Source of the DNA: JBBKWH01 sp037968855
GTDB lineage: Bacteria > Pseudomonadota > Gammaproteobacteria > Pseudomonadales > Moraxellaceae
DNA: 10,288 bases
Assembly: GCA_037968855.1 (NCBI GenBank)
Contig: JBBKWH010000082.1
Span: forward strand, 1 to 10,288
Reading direction: 5' to 3'
Shown: piece after piece, positions 1-6,220 of the stretch
Position numbering within the stretch: the first letter of the stretch is position 1
Layout of the letters: each line of letters begins with the position of its first letter
Made by a program: the position numbers and the translations under genes
The notes under the pieces: generated by a model
The model's database searches: none
What the model saw: the letters and a program-made list of their open reading frames with translations, nothing else
Told to the model about the DNA's origin: nothing

Positions 1-36
1 GGCGGCATGGGTGGTATGGGCGGCATGGGTATGTAA
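1..36 (+). CDS. groL: Chaperonin GroEL, C-terminal tail only (partial)
   Basis: Only the last 11 codons and the TAA stop are in the window. They read GGMGGMGGMGM, the flexible glycine-methionine tail found at the C-terminus of nearly all bacterial GroEL proteins. GroEL is the cytoplasmic tetradecameric chaperonin that folds proteins with ATP and GroES. In the family the tail hangs into the cavity at the base of each ring. The frame is open from base 1 and the stop is followed about 50 bases later by a strong intrinsic terminator, as expected at the end of a groES-groL operon. The gene start and catalytic domains lie outside the window, so identification rests on this tail alone, which is nonetheless very characteristic. 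Confidence 0.93.
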   Translation, partial: GGMGGMGGMGM

Positions 37-88
37 TTGCCCCTTGCAGACTGCGTTTAAGTCTGCGATATGTTGCTGTACAGCAAAG

Positions 89-115
89 CCCCTGCGCGAA
101 AGCGTGGGGGTTTTT
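89..115 (+). terminator. Intrinsic terminator after groL
   Basis: A 9-bp stem (89-97 with 102-110, including two G-U pairs) closes on a GAAA tetraloop and is followed at once by five T residues. Outside it, GCAAA at 83-87 can also pair with TTTGC at 113-117, so the structure could work in both directions. It separates the groL transcript from the downstream Nudix gene. Confidence 0.9.
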
Positions 116-173
116 GCATCAAGCTATCGGTTTAAGCCAGATGTCTATATGCATTCAACAATTGAGTGAAGCA

Positions 174-755
174 ATGTCAGAGCAGCCAAAATTTACTAAT
201 CGTCCCAATCCTAAAATATATAGCCCGAATGGTGATGTTTTTTATCATTCGCGTGCAAACGCAGTGGTTGCTGAGATTTGTTTATATGACATTCAACAAA
301 AAACATGGTCGATCTTATTGATGCAGCGTGGTTTAAAGGATCAAGAGTTTGCAGGGTATTGGGCATTACCAAGCGGCTACCTTGATTGGAACGAAACCCT
401 CTATCAAGCCATGATGCGTGAGGTCTACGAAGAAACAGGCGTATGGTTGCCAATGGTCATTCAGCAGTCTACCTCGGTGTTAGCAGATCAACAGCCTTGG
501 CGAATTGCTGACGCGCCAACAGGCCAAAAACAAAATTTGGCTTTTCATTATGCTGTGCTGCTTGCATGGCCGAGTTCAGACTATCCGTCCTTGTCGGTAC
601 AATCGGAAGACCCACGCGAAACGTCAAACGCCCAATGGGTTGATATTCAACATGCTGCTGACATGAATTTGGCTTTTGCGCATCAACAGCATATTCAGCA
701 ACTGATCACGCTTAAATCCAATTTATTTAGCCAGATTGAATCTGTTGCTCAGTGA
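174..755 (+). CDS. Nudix hydrolase
   Basis: This is a 193-residue Nudix-fold protein, a cytoplasmic Mg-dependent hydrolase of nucleoside diphosphates linked to another group. The complete Nudix box G-x5-E-x7-R-E-V-x-E-E-T-G-V is visible at about residues 68-90 (counted from this start), with the metal-binding REVYEE intact. The box is preceded by the usual strand pattern (LLMQRG, then GYWALPSG), which is typical of the ADP-ribose pyrophosphatase/MutT-like fold. Substrate cannot be told from the sequence; ADP-ribose, NADH or an oxidised nucleotide are all possible. I chose ATG 174 because GAGTGAAG lies just upstream. ATG 141 is in frame but has a poorer ribosome site, and a TTG at 114 falls inside the groL terminator. 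The gene stands alone between that terminator and a 109-bp gap. Confidence 0.88.
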   Translation: MSEQPKFTNRPNPKIYSPNGDVFYHSRANAVVAEICLYDIQQKTWSILLMQRGLKDQEFAGYWALPSGYLDWNETLYQAMMREVYEETGVWLPMVIQQSTSVLADQQPWRIADAPTGQKQNLAFHYAVLLAWPSSDYPSLSVQSEDPRETSNAQWVDIQHAADMNLAFAHQQHIQQLITLKSNLFSQIESVAQ

Positions 756-864
756 TGCAGATTAAATTAAAACAACAGGTGAACACGAAAAAATGACCTG
801 ATTGTATCTGCTGATTCGCCATACTATTTTTTTCTTATCCTTTGTGTTTTTGGAGTGTGCAAAA

Positions 865-1143
865 ATGGCGAACTTAATCAACAGAATCACGATTCATGCA
901 TTGACCACCTATCAACAACACCTCTCACCCATCAAAGGCTTTTGCTGTGCATCTGGCGCATTACATGGCGACACCACCTGTTCACGCCATGCCCTTGATG
1001 CCATTAAACAAAACGGATTGATCAAGGCTTTGCCGAAAATTTCTGCACAACTCAAGCGTTGCCAGCAAGCTGCCCAAAAATTAAAAGGCCAGCCCATGCC
1101 GCAAGCTGCGGTGTTTTGTTGTGTGTTGCCGATTCCGCTATAA
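865..1143 (+). CDS. Small cysteine-rich YidD-like protein
   Basis: This 92-residue protein resembles YidD (DUF37), the membrane-associated factor thought to help the YidC/Sec insertase. Matching family landmarks are YQ at 16-17, LSP at 20-22, Cys 27, TCS at 38-40, the DAIKQNG helix at 45-51 and the Arg-Cys pair at 65-66. The usual proline- and glycine-rich C-terminal end of YidD is absent. In its place is a tail ending in Cys85-Cys86 and a short hydrophobic stretch. Six cysteines in 92 residues, two of them as adjacent pairs, is unusual. Canonical yidD lies between rnpA and yidC; neither is present here, so this is probably a second, diverged copy. ATG 865 has TGGAGTG about 7 bases upstream. 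A TTG at 802 would add a hydrophobic N-terminal extension but has no good ribosome site. Confidence 0.72.
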   Translation: MANLINRITIHALTTYQQHLSPIKGFCCASGALHGDTTCSRHALDAIKQNGLIKALPKISAQLKRCQQAAQKLKGQPMPQAAVFCCVLPIPL

Positions 1144-1248
1144 GCACTGGGGTCTACAAAATTGCTTAATGCTCACACAAAAGCCCAATCGAAAGATTTA
1201 CTTAGACACGGCACACTGCGCTTATTTAGGCCATTGAGATCATCTGCC

Positions 1249-1848
1249 ATGTCTAACATGACCAAAGAAGTCGCAACGATCCCAACGCCCAACGGCATGA
1301 TCGACAAACAACAAGCCATTGCGCTTGAGCGTGAGTTGGCCAGCTATGCCAACTTTATGGATTCGCTGGTGCGTATTCCGTTTACCCGTCAGGGCATTGG
1401 TGCAGATGCGGCGGTGGGTACCATTCCGGTGGTTGGTGATCTTGCTGGTTTGGCGCTGGCGGGTTATGCCATTTATCGCGCCCAGCAAATGGGCGTACCG
1501 CTCAGCAAGCTTGTGCCTGCCATCAAGCTGGCCGCGTTGGATGTTGGTGTGGGCTTTGTTCCGGTGTTGGGTGATATTTCAGACGTATTTATTCGGCCTA
1601 GTCGTCGGGCAGTCAATATTGTGCATGAGCATTTGCGCGATGTGCATGGTATTACCAGCGATGCGCATCGGGATCATCCTGTGTTGCATAAAGCACTAGA
1701 AAAGCGTCAAAAAACCTCAGCCTTTTGGCGTAATCCGGTGGTGTCGTGGTTCTGGCTCCATATTCCCGATTTTATTGGCGCAGCCGTGTTGATCTGGCTG
1801 GTGCTGAGCGTGTATTGGTTGGTAACGTGGTTACAAGGTGCTTTTTAA
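1249..1848 (+). CDS. DUF4112 family membrane protein
   Basis: This 199-residue protein has a DUF4112 domain at about residues 35-130. The motif LVRIPFTRQGIGADAAVGTI is followed by two copies of an I/V-P-V-x-G-D signature (60-64 and 104-109), each ahead of a hydrophobic helix. A clear C-terminal transmembrane segment lies at about 174-196, and the linker before it is rich in His, Arg and Lys. DUF4112 proteins are widespread in bacteria and have no established biochemical role; I do not assign one. ATG 1249 is chosen because homology to the family begins after it. ATG 1258 is an equally simple alternative, and the in-frame TTG at 1162 would add 29 residues with no family resemblance. It follows the YidD-like gene by 105 bp in the same direction, so cotranscription is possible but not shown. 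Confidence 0.85.
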   Translation: MSNMTKEVATIPTPNGMIDKQQAIALERELASYANFMDSLVRIPFTRQGIGADAAVGTIPVVGDLAGLALAGYAIYRAQQMGVPLSKLVPAIKLAALDVGVGFVPVLGDISDVFIRPSRRAVNIVHEHLRDVHGITSDAHRDHPVLHKALEKRQKTSAFWRNPVVSWFWLHIPDFIGAAVLIWLVLSVYWLVTWLQGAF

Positions 1849-1998
1849 TGCCGCTTATGGCCGGTGGTGGATTTTTAGCTATTGAGTGAAAAGCGTGATG
1901 AGTTTCACGGTCTGTCAATTTATTCGCTATGTGAGCGGCAATCTGGTCAACGGTTTTGAGGGGCGATGCTGCTAGTCTGAGGCTCTGCCTGTGATGTT

Positions 1999-2002
1999 GG
2001 AG
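1999..2002 (+). promoter_or_regulatory. Ribosome binding site that favours a GTG start at 2011
   Basis: GGAG at 1999-2002 is only 2 bases from ATG 2005 but 8 bases from the in-frame GTG at 2011. Normal Shine-Dalgarno spacing therefore favours the GTG. The two starts differ by two residues. Confidence 0.55.
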
Positions 2003-2010
2003 CGATGCTT

Positions 2011-2688
2011 GTGAATACCGTCATTATTTTGCCCGTCAGTTCAGCGCTGTATCAACAGTTACACAGCATTCACGAGCGAATGAATGCCGACAAAAAAAAG
2101 TCATTGTCTGATGAAGCAGGGCAGTTGGTGTCTGCGCTGGCCTGTCGTTTGATTGAGGATATTTTTGGCGAGCTGATTTTGAGCCTTAAGGCACATGACG
2201 AAACAGTCCGTCTAGATGACTCGCTAAAAACCATTGCTGAAGTCAAAACAGTGCTGAACAAATACTTGCCGTGGGCGACAGGTTTTTTTGGCAACGAGCG
2301 CTTGCTGCCAGTGGTCAGTTACTACATCAGTCTGTTTCGTGCCAAAACCGATCCAAATGATGGTTTAGACCATCACCTAAGTATTGACTTACCGGCAGAT
2401 TTGGCCCAGCAAATGAATCAAAGTTTGGCTGATCTAGAGTCGGGACAGACGTCTGATATTGATGCGGCGCTAGAGTTGTTGATTCAGGTGATTGATCACA
2501 GCCTGCAACCGATGCTGCATCATCCAAAGTCATTGCTGAAGTTTAACTTTGTGGCAGACAAGACCTTGGGCGGTGTGATCAACGTGACCAGCACCTTGTC
2601 GTATCGCAATATTCGCAAGCTTAATCGTCAGTTACAGCCACATCTGCATACACCATTGGCTCGCCACCTCAAGCAGTTTATTCATTAA
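2011..2688 (+). CDS. Conserved-looking protein of unknown function
   Basis: I do not recognise this 225-residue protein. It looks soluble: no signal peptide or transmembrane helix is evident, and the N-terminus (NTVIILPVSS) is only mildly hydrophobic. The sequence is mostly helical in character. It has a charged segment at about 25-35 (ADKKKSLSDEAG), a Leu-rich helical stretch at 45-65, and a basic C-terminal third containing SYRNIRKLNRQL. The stretch KYLPWATGFFGNERLLPVV, rich in aromatics, would be a good anchor for a family search. Codon use resembles its neighbours and the frame is long and clean, so I take it to be a real gene. Start choice (GTG 2011 against ATG 2005) rests on ribosome-site spacing. 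It lies 162 bp after the DUF4112 gene and about 100 bp before the transferase, all in one direction. Confidence 0.72.
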   Translation: MNTVIILPVSSALYQQLHSIHERMNADKKKSLSDEAGQLVSALACRLIEDIFGELILSLKAHDETVRLDDSLKTIAEVKTVLNKYLPWATGFFGNERLLPVVSYYISLFRAKTDPNDGLDHHLSIDLPADLAQQMNQSLADLESGQTSDIDAALELLIQVIDHSLQPMLHHPKSLLKFNFVADKTLGGVINVTSTLSYRNIRKLNRQLQPHLHTPLARHLKQFIH

Positions 2689-2701
2689 TGTGATCGCCCC
2701 T

Positions 2702-2756
2702 TCATGCCGTAACGCTACACGTCGTTGACTGACGAGGTTGTGGTTTTGCGGCATGA
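2702..2756 (+). repeat. Inverted repeat with a nested hairpin upstream of the GST gene
   Basis: TCATGCCG (2702-2709) is repeated inverted as CGGCATGA (2749-2756), a perfect 8-bp match. Between them CGTC (2720-2723) can pair with GACG (2731-2734). Seven T residues follow at 2764-2770. It could be a weak terminator for the gene ending at 2688, or an operator for the transferase gene. The 7-base gap before the T run makes a standard intrinsic terminator doubtful. Confidence 0.45.
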
Positions 2757-2787
2757 TAGGGACTTTTTTTGGCCTTGAGTGCGCGTT

Positions 2788-3456
2788 ATGATTACCTTGC
2801 ATCATCTCAATAATTCTCGCTCGCAGCGGATTTTATGGCTGCTCGAAGAATTAGGCGTGCCTTACCAGATCAAACGCTATCAGCGTAATGCCAAAACCAT
2901 GCTCGCGCCGCCAGAGTTAAAAGCCGTCCATCCACTCGGCAAATCACCTGTGATTACCGATGGTGATCGAGTCATCGCCGAATCTGGTATGATTATTGAT
3001 TACTTGGTGCAGACCTACGGCGAAGGGCGCTTATTACCACTAGCCGGTAGTGAAGACCGTTTGCGCTATCAGTATTGGCTGCAATATGCCGAAGGCTCGG
3101 CCATGCCGCCGCTGTTGCTTAAGCTGGTGTTTAACAAGATTCAAAGCACAAAAATGCCATTTTTTGCCAAGCCAATCGTCAATGCGTTGGTCAATAAAAC
3201 CAATGCACAGTTTATTGATCCGCAAATTAAACTGCACTTGGACTATATGGAAGGCGAGCTGGCCCAGCGCGCATGGTTTGCCGGTGATGAGATCAGCGCC
3301 GCAGATATTCAAATGAGCTTCCCGCTAGAGGCCGCAGCATCGCGTGGCGGCTTGGATCATCGTTATCCAAAGCTAACGGCGTTTTTAAATGCCATTCACG
3401 AACGACCTGCCTACCAACGTGCCTTAGAAAAAGGCGGTGAGTACCGCTTGGGTTAA
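2788..3456 (+). CDS. Glutathione S-transferase (Gtt1-like)
   Basis: This 222-residue cytosolic protein has the two-domain GST layout. An N-terminal thioredoxin-like domain spans about residues 1-80. In it are the active-site region HHLNNSRSQRILWLLEELGV with candidate Ser10/Ser12, the glutathione-binding cis-proline loop GKSPV (51-55), and the Glu-Ser pair at 65-66 that holds the gamma-glutamyl group in this family. The all-helical C-terminal domain carries the N-capping box S-A-A-D at 170-173, a conserved folding signal. It should conjugate glutathione to electrophiles or reduce peroxides; substrate is unknown. The N-terminal half most resembles the Gtt1-like bacterial and fungal group. ATG 2788 is preferred over GTG 2779, because the fold begins at MITLHH. 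It ends at the shared terminator at 3475-3507. Confidence 0.9.
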   Translation: MITLHHLNNSRSQRILWLLEELGVPYQIKRYQRNAKTMLAPPELKAVHPLGKSPVITDGDRVIAESGMIIDYLVQTYGEGRLLPLAGSEDRLRYQYWLQYAEGSAMPPLLLKLVFNKIQSTKMPFFAKPIVNALVNKTNAQFIDPQIKLHLDYMEGELAQRAWFAGDEISAADIQMSFPLEAAASRGGLDHRYPKLTAFLNAIHERPAYQRALEKGGEYRLG

Positions 3457-3474
3457 GTCCAAAACGGCAGCACA

Positions 3475-3507
3475 TCAAAAAAGACGCGATGATTGCGTCT
3501 TTTTTGA
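3475..3507. terminator. Bidirectional intrinsic terminator
   Basis: A perfect 13-bp inverted repeat (3475-3487 with 3495-3507) has a 7-base loop. Its core is GACGC/GCGTC, flanked by six A on the left and six T on the right, so each strand gives a hairpin followed by a U run. It sits between the convergent GST gene (plus) and the TPR-like gene (minus) and can end both transcripts. Confidence 0.92.
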
Positions 3508-3524
3508 TCAGCAAAGCATAGCCC

Positions 3525-4052
3525 TTAATGCAAATATTGCTGCTTCATCTGTACAAACCAATCCTCTTGCCGAAACGCCGCAAACTCAGGGGCATCAATC
3601 CAGTCGGCCAAACTGACGTGGGCAAAGCGCATTAACCGTGTTAACCAGTGCTGCGTGAGTGCCGGTTTATTCAGTGCCGCATCCATCCGTGCCAAGCCCA
3701 AAAAAATCTGTGGATCATTGATGGTTGATAACGGGCGCAAAATTTGACCAACCACAATCAAATATTTGGTCTCGTGAGTCAGGCGATAAAACTGCAAATA
3801 CACGTCAGCCAAATGACTCGACAACATGGTATGCAACGGCACGTCCTCAACCTCCATTCGTGCTGTTTCTAGCAAAATGACCGCTTCGCTCAACAGATAG
3901 CTCTGCTCGCCACGCTGCACACTATAGTCGGCAAGCCGTTGCCGTAATTGGGCGCGTAGCATTGCCAATTCAGGGGTGGGATCAGTCAAAAACTGCTGAT
4001 CAGTTGCACCTAGTAACTCAACCAACTCATGTGCAGATTGCGGTAACGTCAT
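3525..4052 (-). CDS. TPR-like helical protein of unknown function
   Basis: This 175-residue protein looks soluble and helical. Repeated helix pairs are compatible with degenerate tetratricopeptide repeats. The segment RLADYSVQRGEQSYLLSEAV and the following ETARMEVEDVP look like consecutive TPR helices. The C-terminal part, SLADWIDAPEFAAFR followed by EDW, resembles the end-of-group motif seen after TPR arrays, in which a final helix ends in an x-x-PEFAxLR pattern. There is no signal peptide or membrane segment. I infer a protein-interaction role only. Translation most likely begins at ATG 4052, which has AGGA at 4063-4060, 7 bases upstream. An in-frame TTG at 4055 is a poorer option. Only 4 bases separate it from the stop of the DUF2177 gene, so the two are surely cotranscribed and may be coupled. 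Confidence 0.78.
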   Translation of the reverse strand: MTLPQSAHELVELLGATDQQFLTDPTPELAMLRAQLRQRLADYSVQRGEQSYLLSEAVILLETARMEVEDVPLHTMLSSHLADVYLQFYRLTHETKYLIVVGQILRPLSTINDPQIFLGLARMDAALNKPALTQHWLTRLMRFAHVSLADWIDAPEFAAFRQEDWFVQMKQQYLH

Positions 4053-4056
4053 CAAA

Positions 4057-4470
4057 TCATCCTACTAACCAGTTCATTTTGCGTGCAATCACGACCGTCA
4101 GTGTCGACACTGTGCCAGTCAGTACGGTGCCCCATGCCAAATCGCCCAACGATACTTTGAGCGTCCAATCCTTTAATACGGCTAAATTGGTAAAATCATA
4201 GGTGCCATAGGCCATCGCACCTGCACATGCACCGAGCATAAACACTTTGCCCAAACTACCGCCGGAGCGCAGTTGCGGCACAATCACCAGCACCAATAAG
4301 GCCAAGATATAAAATAAATAAAAACCACCCGCTGCGACCATGTTCGGTTGTTCGCGCATCAAACCACCAATTTCGGCGCGATAAAAGCGGTTGACCATGC
4401 TCGATAGCCAGACAAAATCAATGCCCAAGAACATCGCCAACGCGACCAAATACACCCAAAAATAAGCCAT
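4057..4470 (-). CDS. DUF2177 family integral membrane protein
   Basis: This 137-residue protein has four predicted transmembrane helices (about 4-24, 46-66, 75-93 and 112-130). The DUF2177 signatures are all present. They are an early I-D-x-x-W (17-21), Y-R-A-E-I-G-G-L (30-37), Y-G-T-Y-D-F-T-N-L (88-96) with K-D-W at 100-102, and D-L-A-W-G at 110-114. Length fits the family. It should sit in the inner membrane; the family has no established function, and none is assigned. ATG 4470 has AGGTGAG about 5 bases upstream. The gene is 145 bp after the oxygenase gene on the same strand and overlaps the ribosome site of the TPR-like gene, so those last two form a two-gene unit. Confidence 0.92.
   Translation of the reverse strand: MAYFWVYLVALAMFLGIDFVWLSSMVNRFYRAEIGGLMREQPNMVAAGGFYLFYILALLVLVIVPQLRSGGSLGKVFMLGACAGAMAYGTYDFTNLAVLKDWTLKVSLGDLAWGTVLTGTVSTLTVVIARKMNWLVG
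4060..4063 (-). promoter_or_regulatory. Shine-Dalgarno of the TPR-like gene inside the end of the DUF2177 gene
   Basis: On the minus strand AGGA at 4063-4060 overlaps the last codons of the DUF2177 gene and lies 7 bases before ATG 4052. It decides the start of the downstream gene and suggests translational coupling through the terminating ribosome. Confidence 0.6.
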
Positions 4471-4510
4471 TTAACTCACCTGATCCATCGTGCTATGTCT
4501 GATGATTGAA

Positions 4511-4549
4511 GGTGTAGCATGTACACCCGCAAAAATTGCATGATTTTGC
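4511..4549. repeat. Two small inverted repeats between the oxygenase and DUF2177 genes
   Basis: GGTGTA (4511-4516) pairs with TACACC (4522-4527) around a 5-base loop. GCAAAA (4529-4534) pairs with TTTTGC (4544-4549). They lie in the 145-bp gap between two minus-strand genes. Neither is followed by a convincing T run on the minus strand, so they are recorded as possible hairpins or operator sites, not as a terminator. Confidence 0.35.
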
Positions 4550-4615
4550 AGCACCTCAACAAAACGCTACGCCACAGCATCTACAAACCGGCTACAGCGC
4601 GATCATATCTTGTGC

Positions 4616-5254
4616 TTAGTAAGGCTCATCGCGTCGTAACCAGCCAGCAATGGAGCGGCGTGTTTGTGTAGCAGGTAGAACCTCGTGGCGTAAATCACTA
4701 TCAAACACCATCAATCGATTAGCGATGGGATCAACCTCATGCCAAATCCCCTGACGATCCTCAATACGAAGCTGACCACCCCAATTGGCATCCCAAGCTT
4801 GATTGAGATACAACACGGTTGAAATGGCCCGCACAGCTGATCCCGCGGGATTATCACGATGGATGGCGTAAAACTGCCCAGTCTGATAGCAAGCATAATG
4901 CGCCTCAGCATGCCGAATCCCACTATATAGACAGCGATTGAGACATTCAGACAGCGTTGACAACGCTGCCAAATACAGGTGACCCGCAGGATCACTTGGC
5001 GCTAACCAGCGCGTCTGGTCGCTCCTAATCTGTATTTGTTGGCCGCCTTGCACCAAGCCTGCTGTCTGATAATCATTTATTGCAACACTTTCTTGGCATA
5101 AGGCCAAAAACAATCCATCGGGTAGGGCATTATCCAGCGCCACCCAACCCGCGTCGGCCAATTGATCTAAGACAAGATCATGCAATAACGCAGGCCAATC
5201 GGGTTGGAGATAGGCGTTATCTCGCAATAAAGATGAATCAGTGAGTGTGGACAT
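4616..5254 (-). CDS. 2-oxoglutarate/Fe(II) oxygenase of the prolyl hydroxylase (EGLN/PHD) type
   Basis: This 212-residue protein is a 2-oxoglutarate- and Fe(II)-dependent dioxygenase with every catalytic residue in place. The iron ligands are His132, Asp134 (in HRDNPAG) and His190 (in RHEVLP). Arg199 lies nine residues after the distal His and should bind the 2-oxoglutarate carboxylate. Tyr149 in VLYLN occupies the position of the second 2-oxoglutarate contact. The run YLNQAWDANWGGQLRI is strikingly like the human oxygen sensor PHD2/EGLN1, where YLNKDWDA and GG-x-LRI occur in the same order with the same H-x-D spacing. A characterised bacterial relative, PPHD of Pseudomonas, hydroxylates a proline of EF-Tu. 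EF-Tu is therefore the best guess for substrate, but this is inference. ATG 5254 is used; ATG 5269 is also in frame, and neither has a clear ribosome site. It is divergent from rlmJ. Confidence 0.88.
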   Translation of the reverse strand: MSTLTDSSLLRDNAYLQPDWPALLHDLVLDQLADAGWVALDNALPDGLFLALCQESVAINDYQTAGLVQGGQQIQIRSDQTRWLAPSDPAGHLYLAALSTLSECLNRCLYSGIRHAEAHYACYQTGQFYAIHRDNPAGSAVRAISTVLYLNQAWDANWGGQLRIEDRQGIWHEVDPIANRLMVFDSDLRHEVLPATQTRRSIAGWLRRDEPY

Positions 5255-5259
5255 GTTGC

Positions 5260-5266
5260 AAGGAGG
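5260..5266 (+). promoter_or_regulatory. Perfect but orphan Shine-Dalgarno sequence
   Basis: AAGGAGG is a full match to the anti-Shine-Dalgarno, but no ATG, GTG or TTG occurs at a normal distance. The next ATG is at 5287 (20 bases away, a 16-codon frame), and the rlmJ start is 67 bases away. It may be chance, since the opposite strand encodes Pro-Pro-Cys in a possible oxygenase N-terminal extension, or part of a leader. Confidence 0.3.
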
Positions 5267-5286
5267 CATCAGCAAAACCAGCGGTC

Positions 5287-5337
5287 ATGCTAACATGCGG
5301 CCCAATATTCATCATTCGTCTGTGTCAGTTGCCATGA
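5287..5337 (+). other. Possible 16-codon leader ORF overlapping the rlmJ start
   Basis: The frame ATG 5287 to TGA 5337 encodes MLTCGPIFIIRLCQLP. Its stop overlaps the rlmJ ATG as ATGA, the usual arrangement for coupled translation. That would explain how rlmJ is initiated without its own ribosome site. The only upstream Shine-Dalgarno (5260-5266) is too far for efficient initiation, so translation of this frame is speculative. Confidence 0.25.
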
Positions 5338-6191
5338 ATTATCGCCATCACTTCCATGCAGGCAATTTTGCCGATGTCATGAAGCACGTCCTGCTATTGG
5401 AGCTGCTGAGCCGTCTGAATAAAAAAGACAAGCCCTATCACTACATCGACACCCATGCTGGTGCAGGGATGTATGACTTGTCACTCGCGCCTGCACAAAA
5501 ATCGGGAGAGTATCTCGACGGTATCCATCGTCTGGTACAAATCGACGATGCCGCAATGCGCCAAGCGCCTGAGATGATTCAGCACTACATGGCGCTGGTC
5601 GAGCAGTTACGCGTGCAAATGGGCCGAGGTTGGTATCCGGGTTCACCATGGTTGGCCTTACAAGAAATGCGGCCAACGGACCGTGCCACCGCGTTTGAGA
5701 TGCAGTCCAATGTGTATGAAGATCTCGATTTTAATATTCGCGATACGCGCATCGGCTTGCACAAGCGTGATGCCTACGAAGGCTTGTTTGGTGTCACGCC
5801 GCCCAAAGAAAAACGCGGCTTGGTGATGATTGATCCACCGTATGAGCTTGAGCGTAAAGACTTTCCGCAATTGGTCGAACTGCTTGCTGCTGCACATAAA
5901 AAATGGCCAACCGGTGTATTTGCCGTCTGGTATCCAATCAAAGACCGCGAGATGATCGAGCGCTTTGAGAAAAAAATGTTCAAAACTGGTATTCGTCGTC
6001 AATTGATTTGCGAACTTTGTGTGTATCCCGACGACATGCCCGCAGGACTCAATGGCTGCGCACTACTGGTGATTAACCCACCATGGCAGTTTGCCGACCA
6101 AGCCGATGTATTGCTGCAATGGTTATTCCCACATCTTAAAATGAGCGATAGCGGTGGCCATGCAGCTGTTCGCTGGTTGGTTGGCGAATAA
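5334..6191 (+). CDS. rlmJ: 23S rRNA (adenine(2030)-N6)-methyltransferase
   Basis: This 285-residue enzyme transfers a methyl group from S-adenosylmethionine to N6 of A2030 in 23S rRNA, acting on naked rRNA in the cytoplasm. The start MNYRHHFHAGNFADVMKH matches the E. coli RlmJ N-terminus almost residue for residue, including the catalytic lysine (Lys17 here). The SAM-binding segment YIDTHAGAGMY is at 38-47, YPGSP at 101-105, the amino-methyltransferase motif DPPY at 167-170, and the closing NPPW at 248-251. Length is close to the 280 residues of E. coli RlmJ. ATG 5334 is chosen from this N-terminal homology. It has no recognisable Shine-Dalgarno, and in-frame GTG 5322 and ATG 5295 would only add short extensions. 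A 16-codon frame (5287-5337) ends in an ATGA overlap with this start. No terminator is obvious downstream. Confidence 0.95.
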   Translation: MNYRHHFHAGNFADVMKHVLLLELLSRLNKKDKPYHYIDTHAGAGMYDLSLAPAQKSGEYLDGIHRLVQIDDAAMRQAPEMIQHYMALVEQLRVQMGRGWYPGSPWLALQEMRPTDRATAFEMQSNVYEDLDFNIRDTRIGLHKRDAYEGLFGVTPPKEKRGLVMIDPPYELERKDFPQLVELLAAAHKKWPTGVFAVWYPIKDREMIERFEKKMFKTGIRRQLICELCVYPDDMPAGLNGCALLVINPPWQFADQADVLLQWLFPHLKMSDSGGHAAVRWLVGE

Positions 6192-6220
6192 CAAACAATA
6201 GCAGTGAAGCAGATGCAACG

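Noticed and set aside
776..800. CAGGT/ACCTG inverted repeat between the Nudix and YidD-like genes
   Set aside because: Only 5 bases per arm around a 15-base loop with no T run; chance is sufficient.
1886..1908. GTGAAA/TTTCAC hairpin after the DUF4112 gene as a terminator
   Set aside because: No T run follows and the loop is large.
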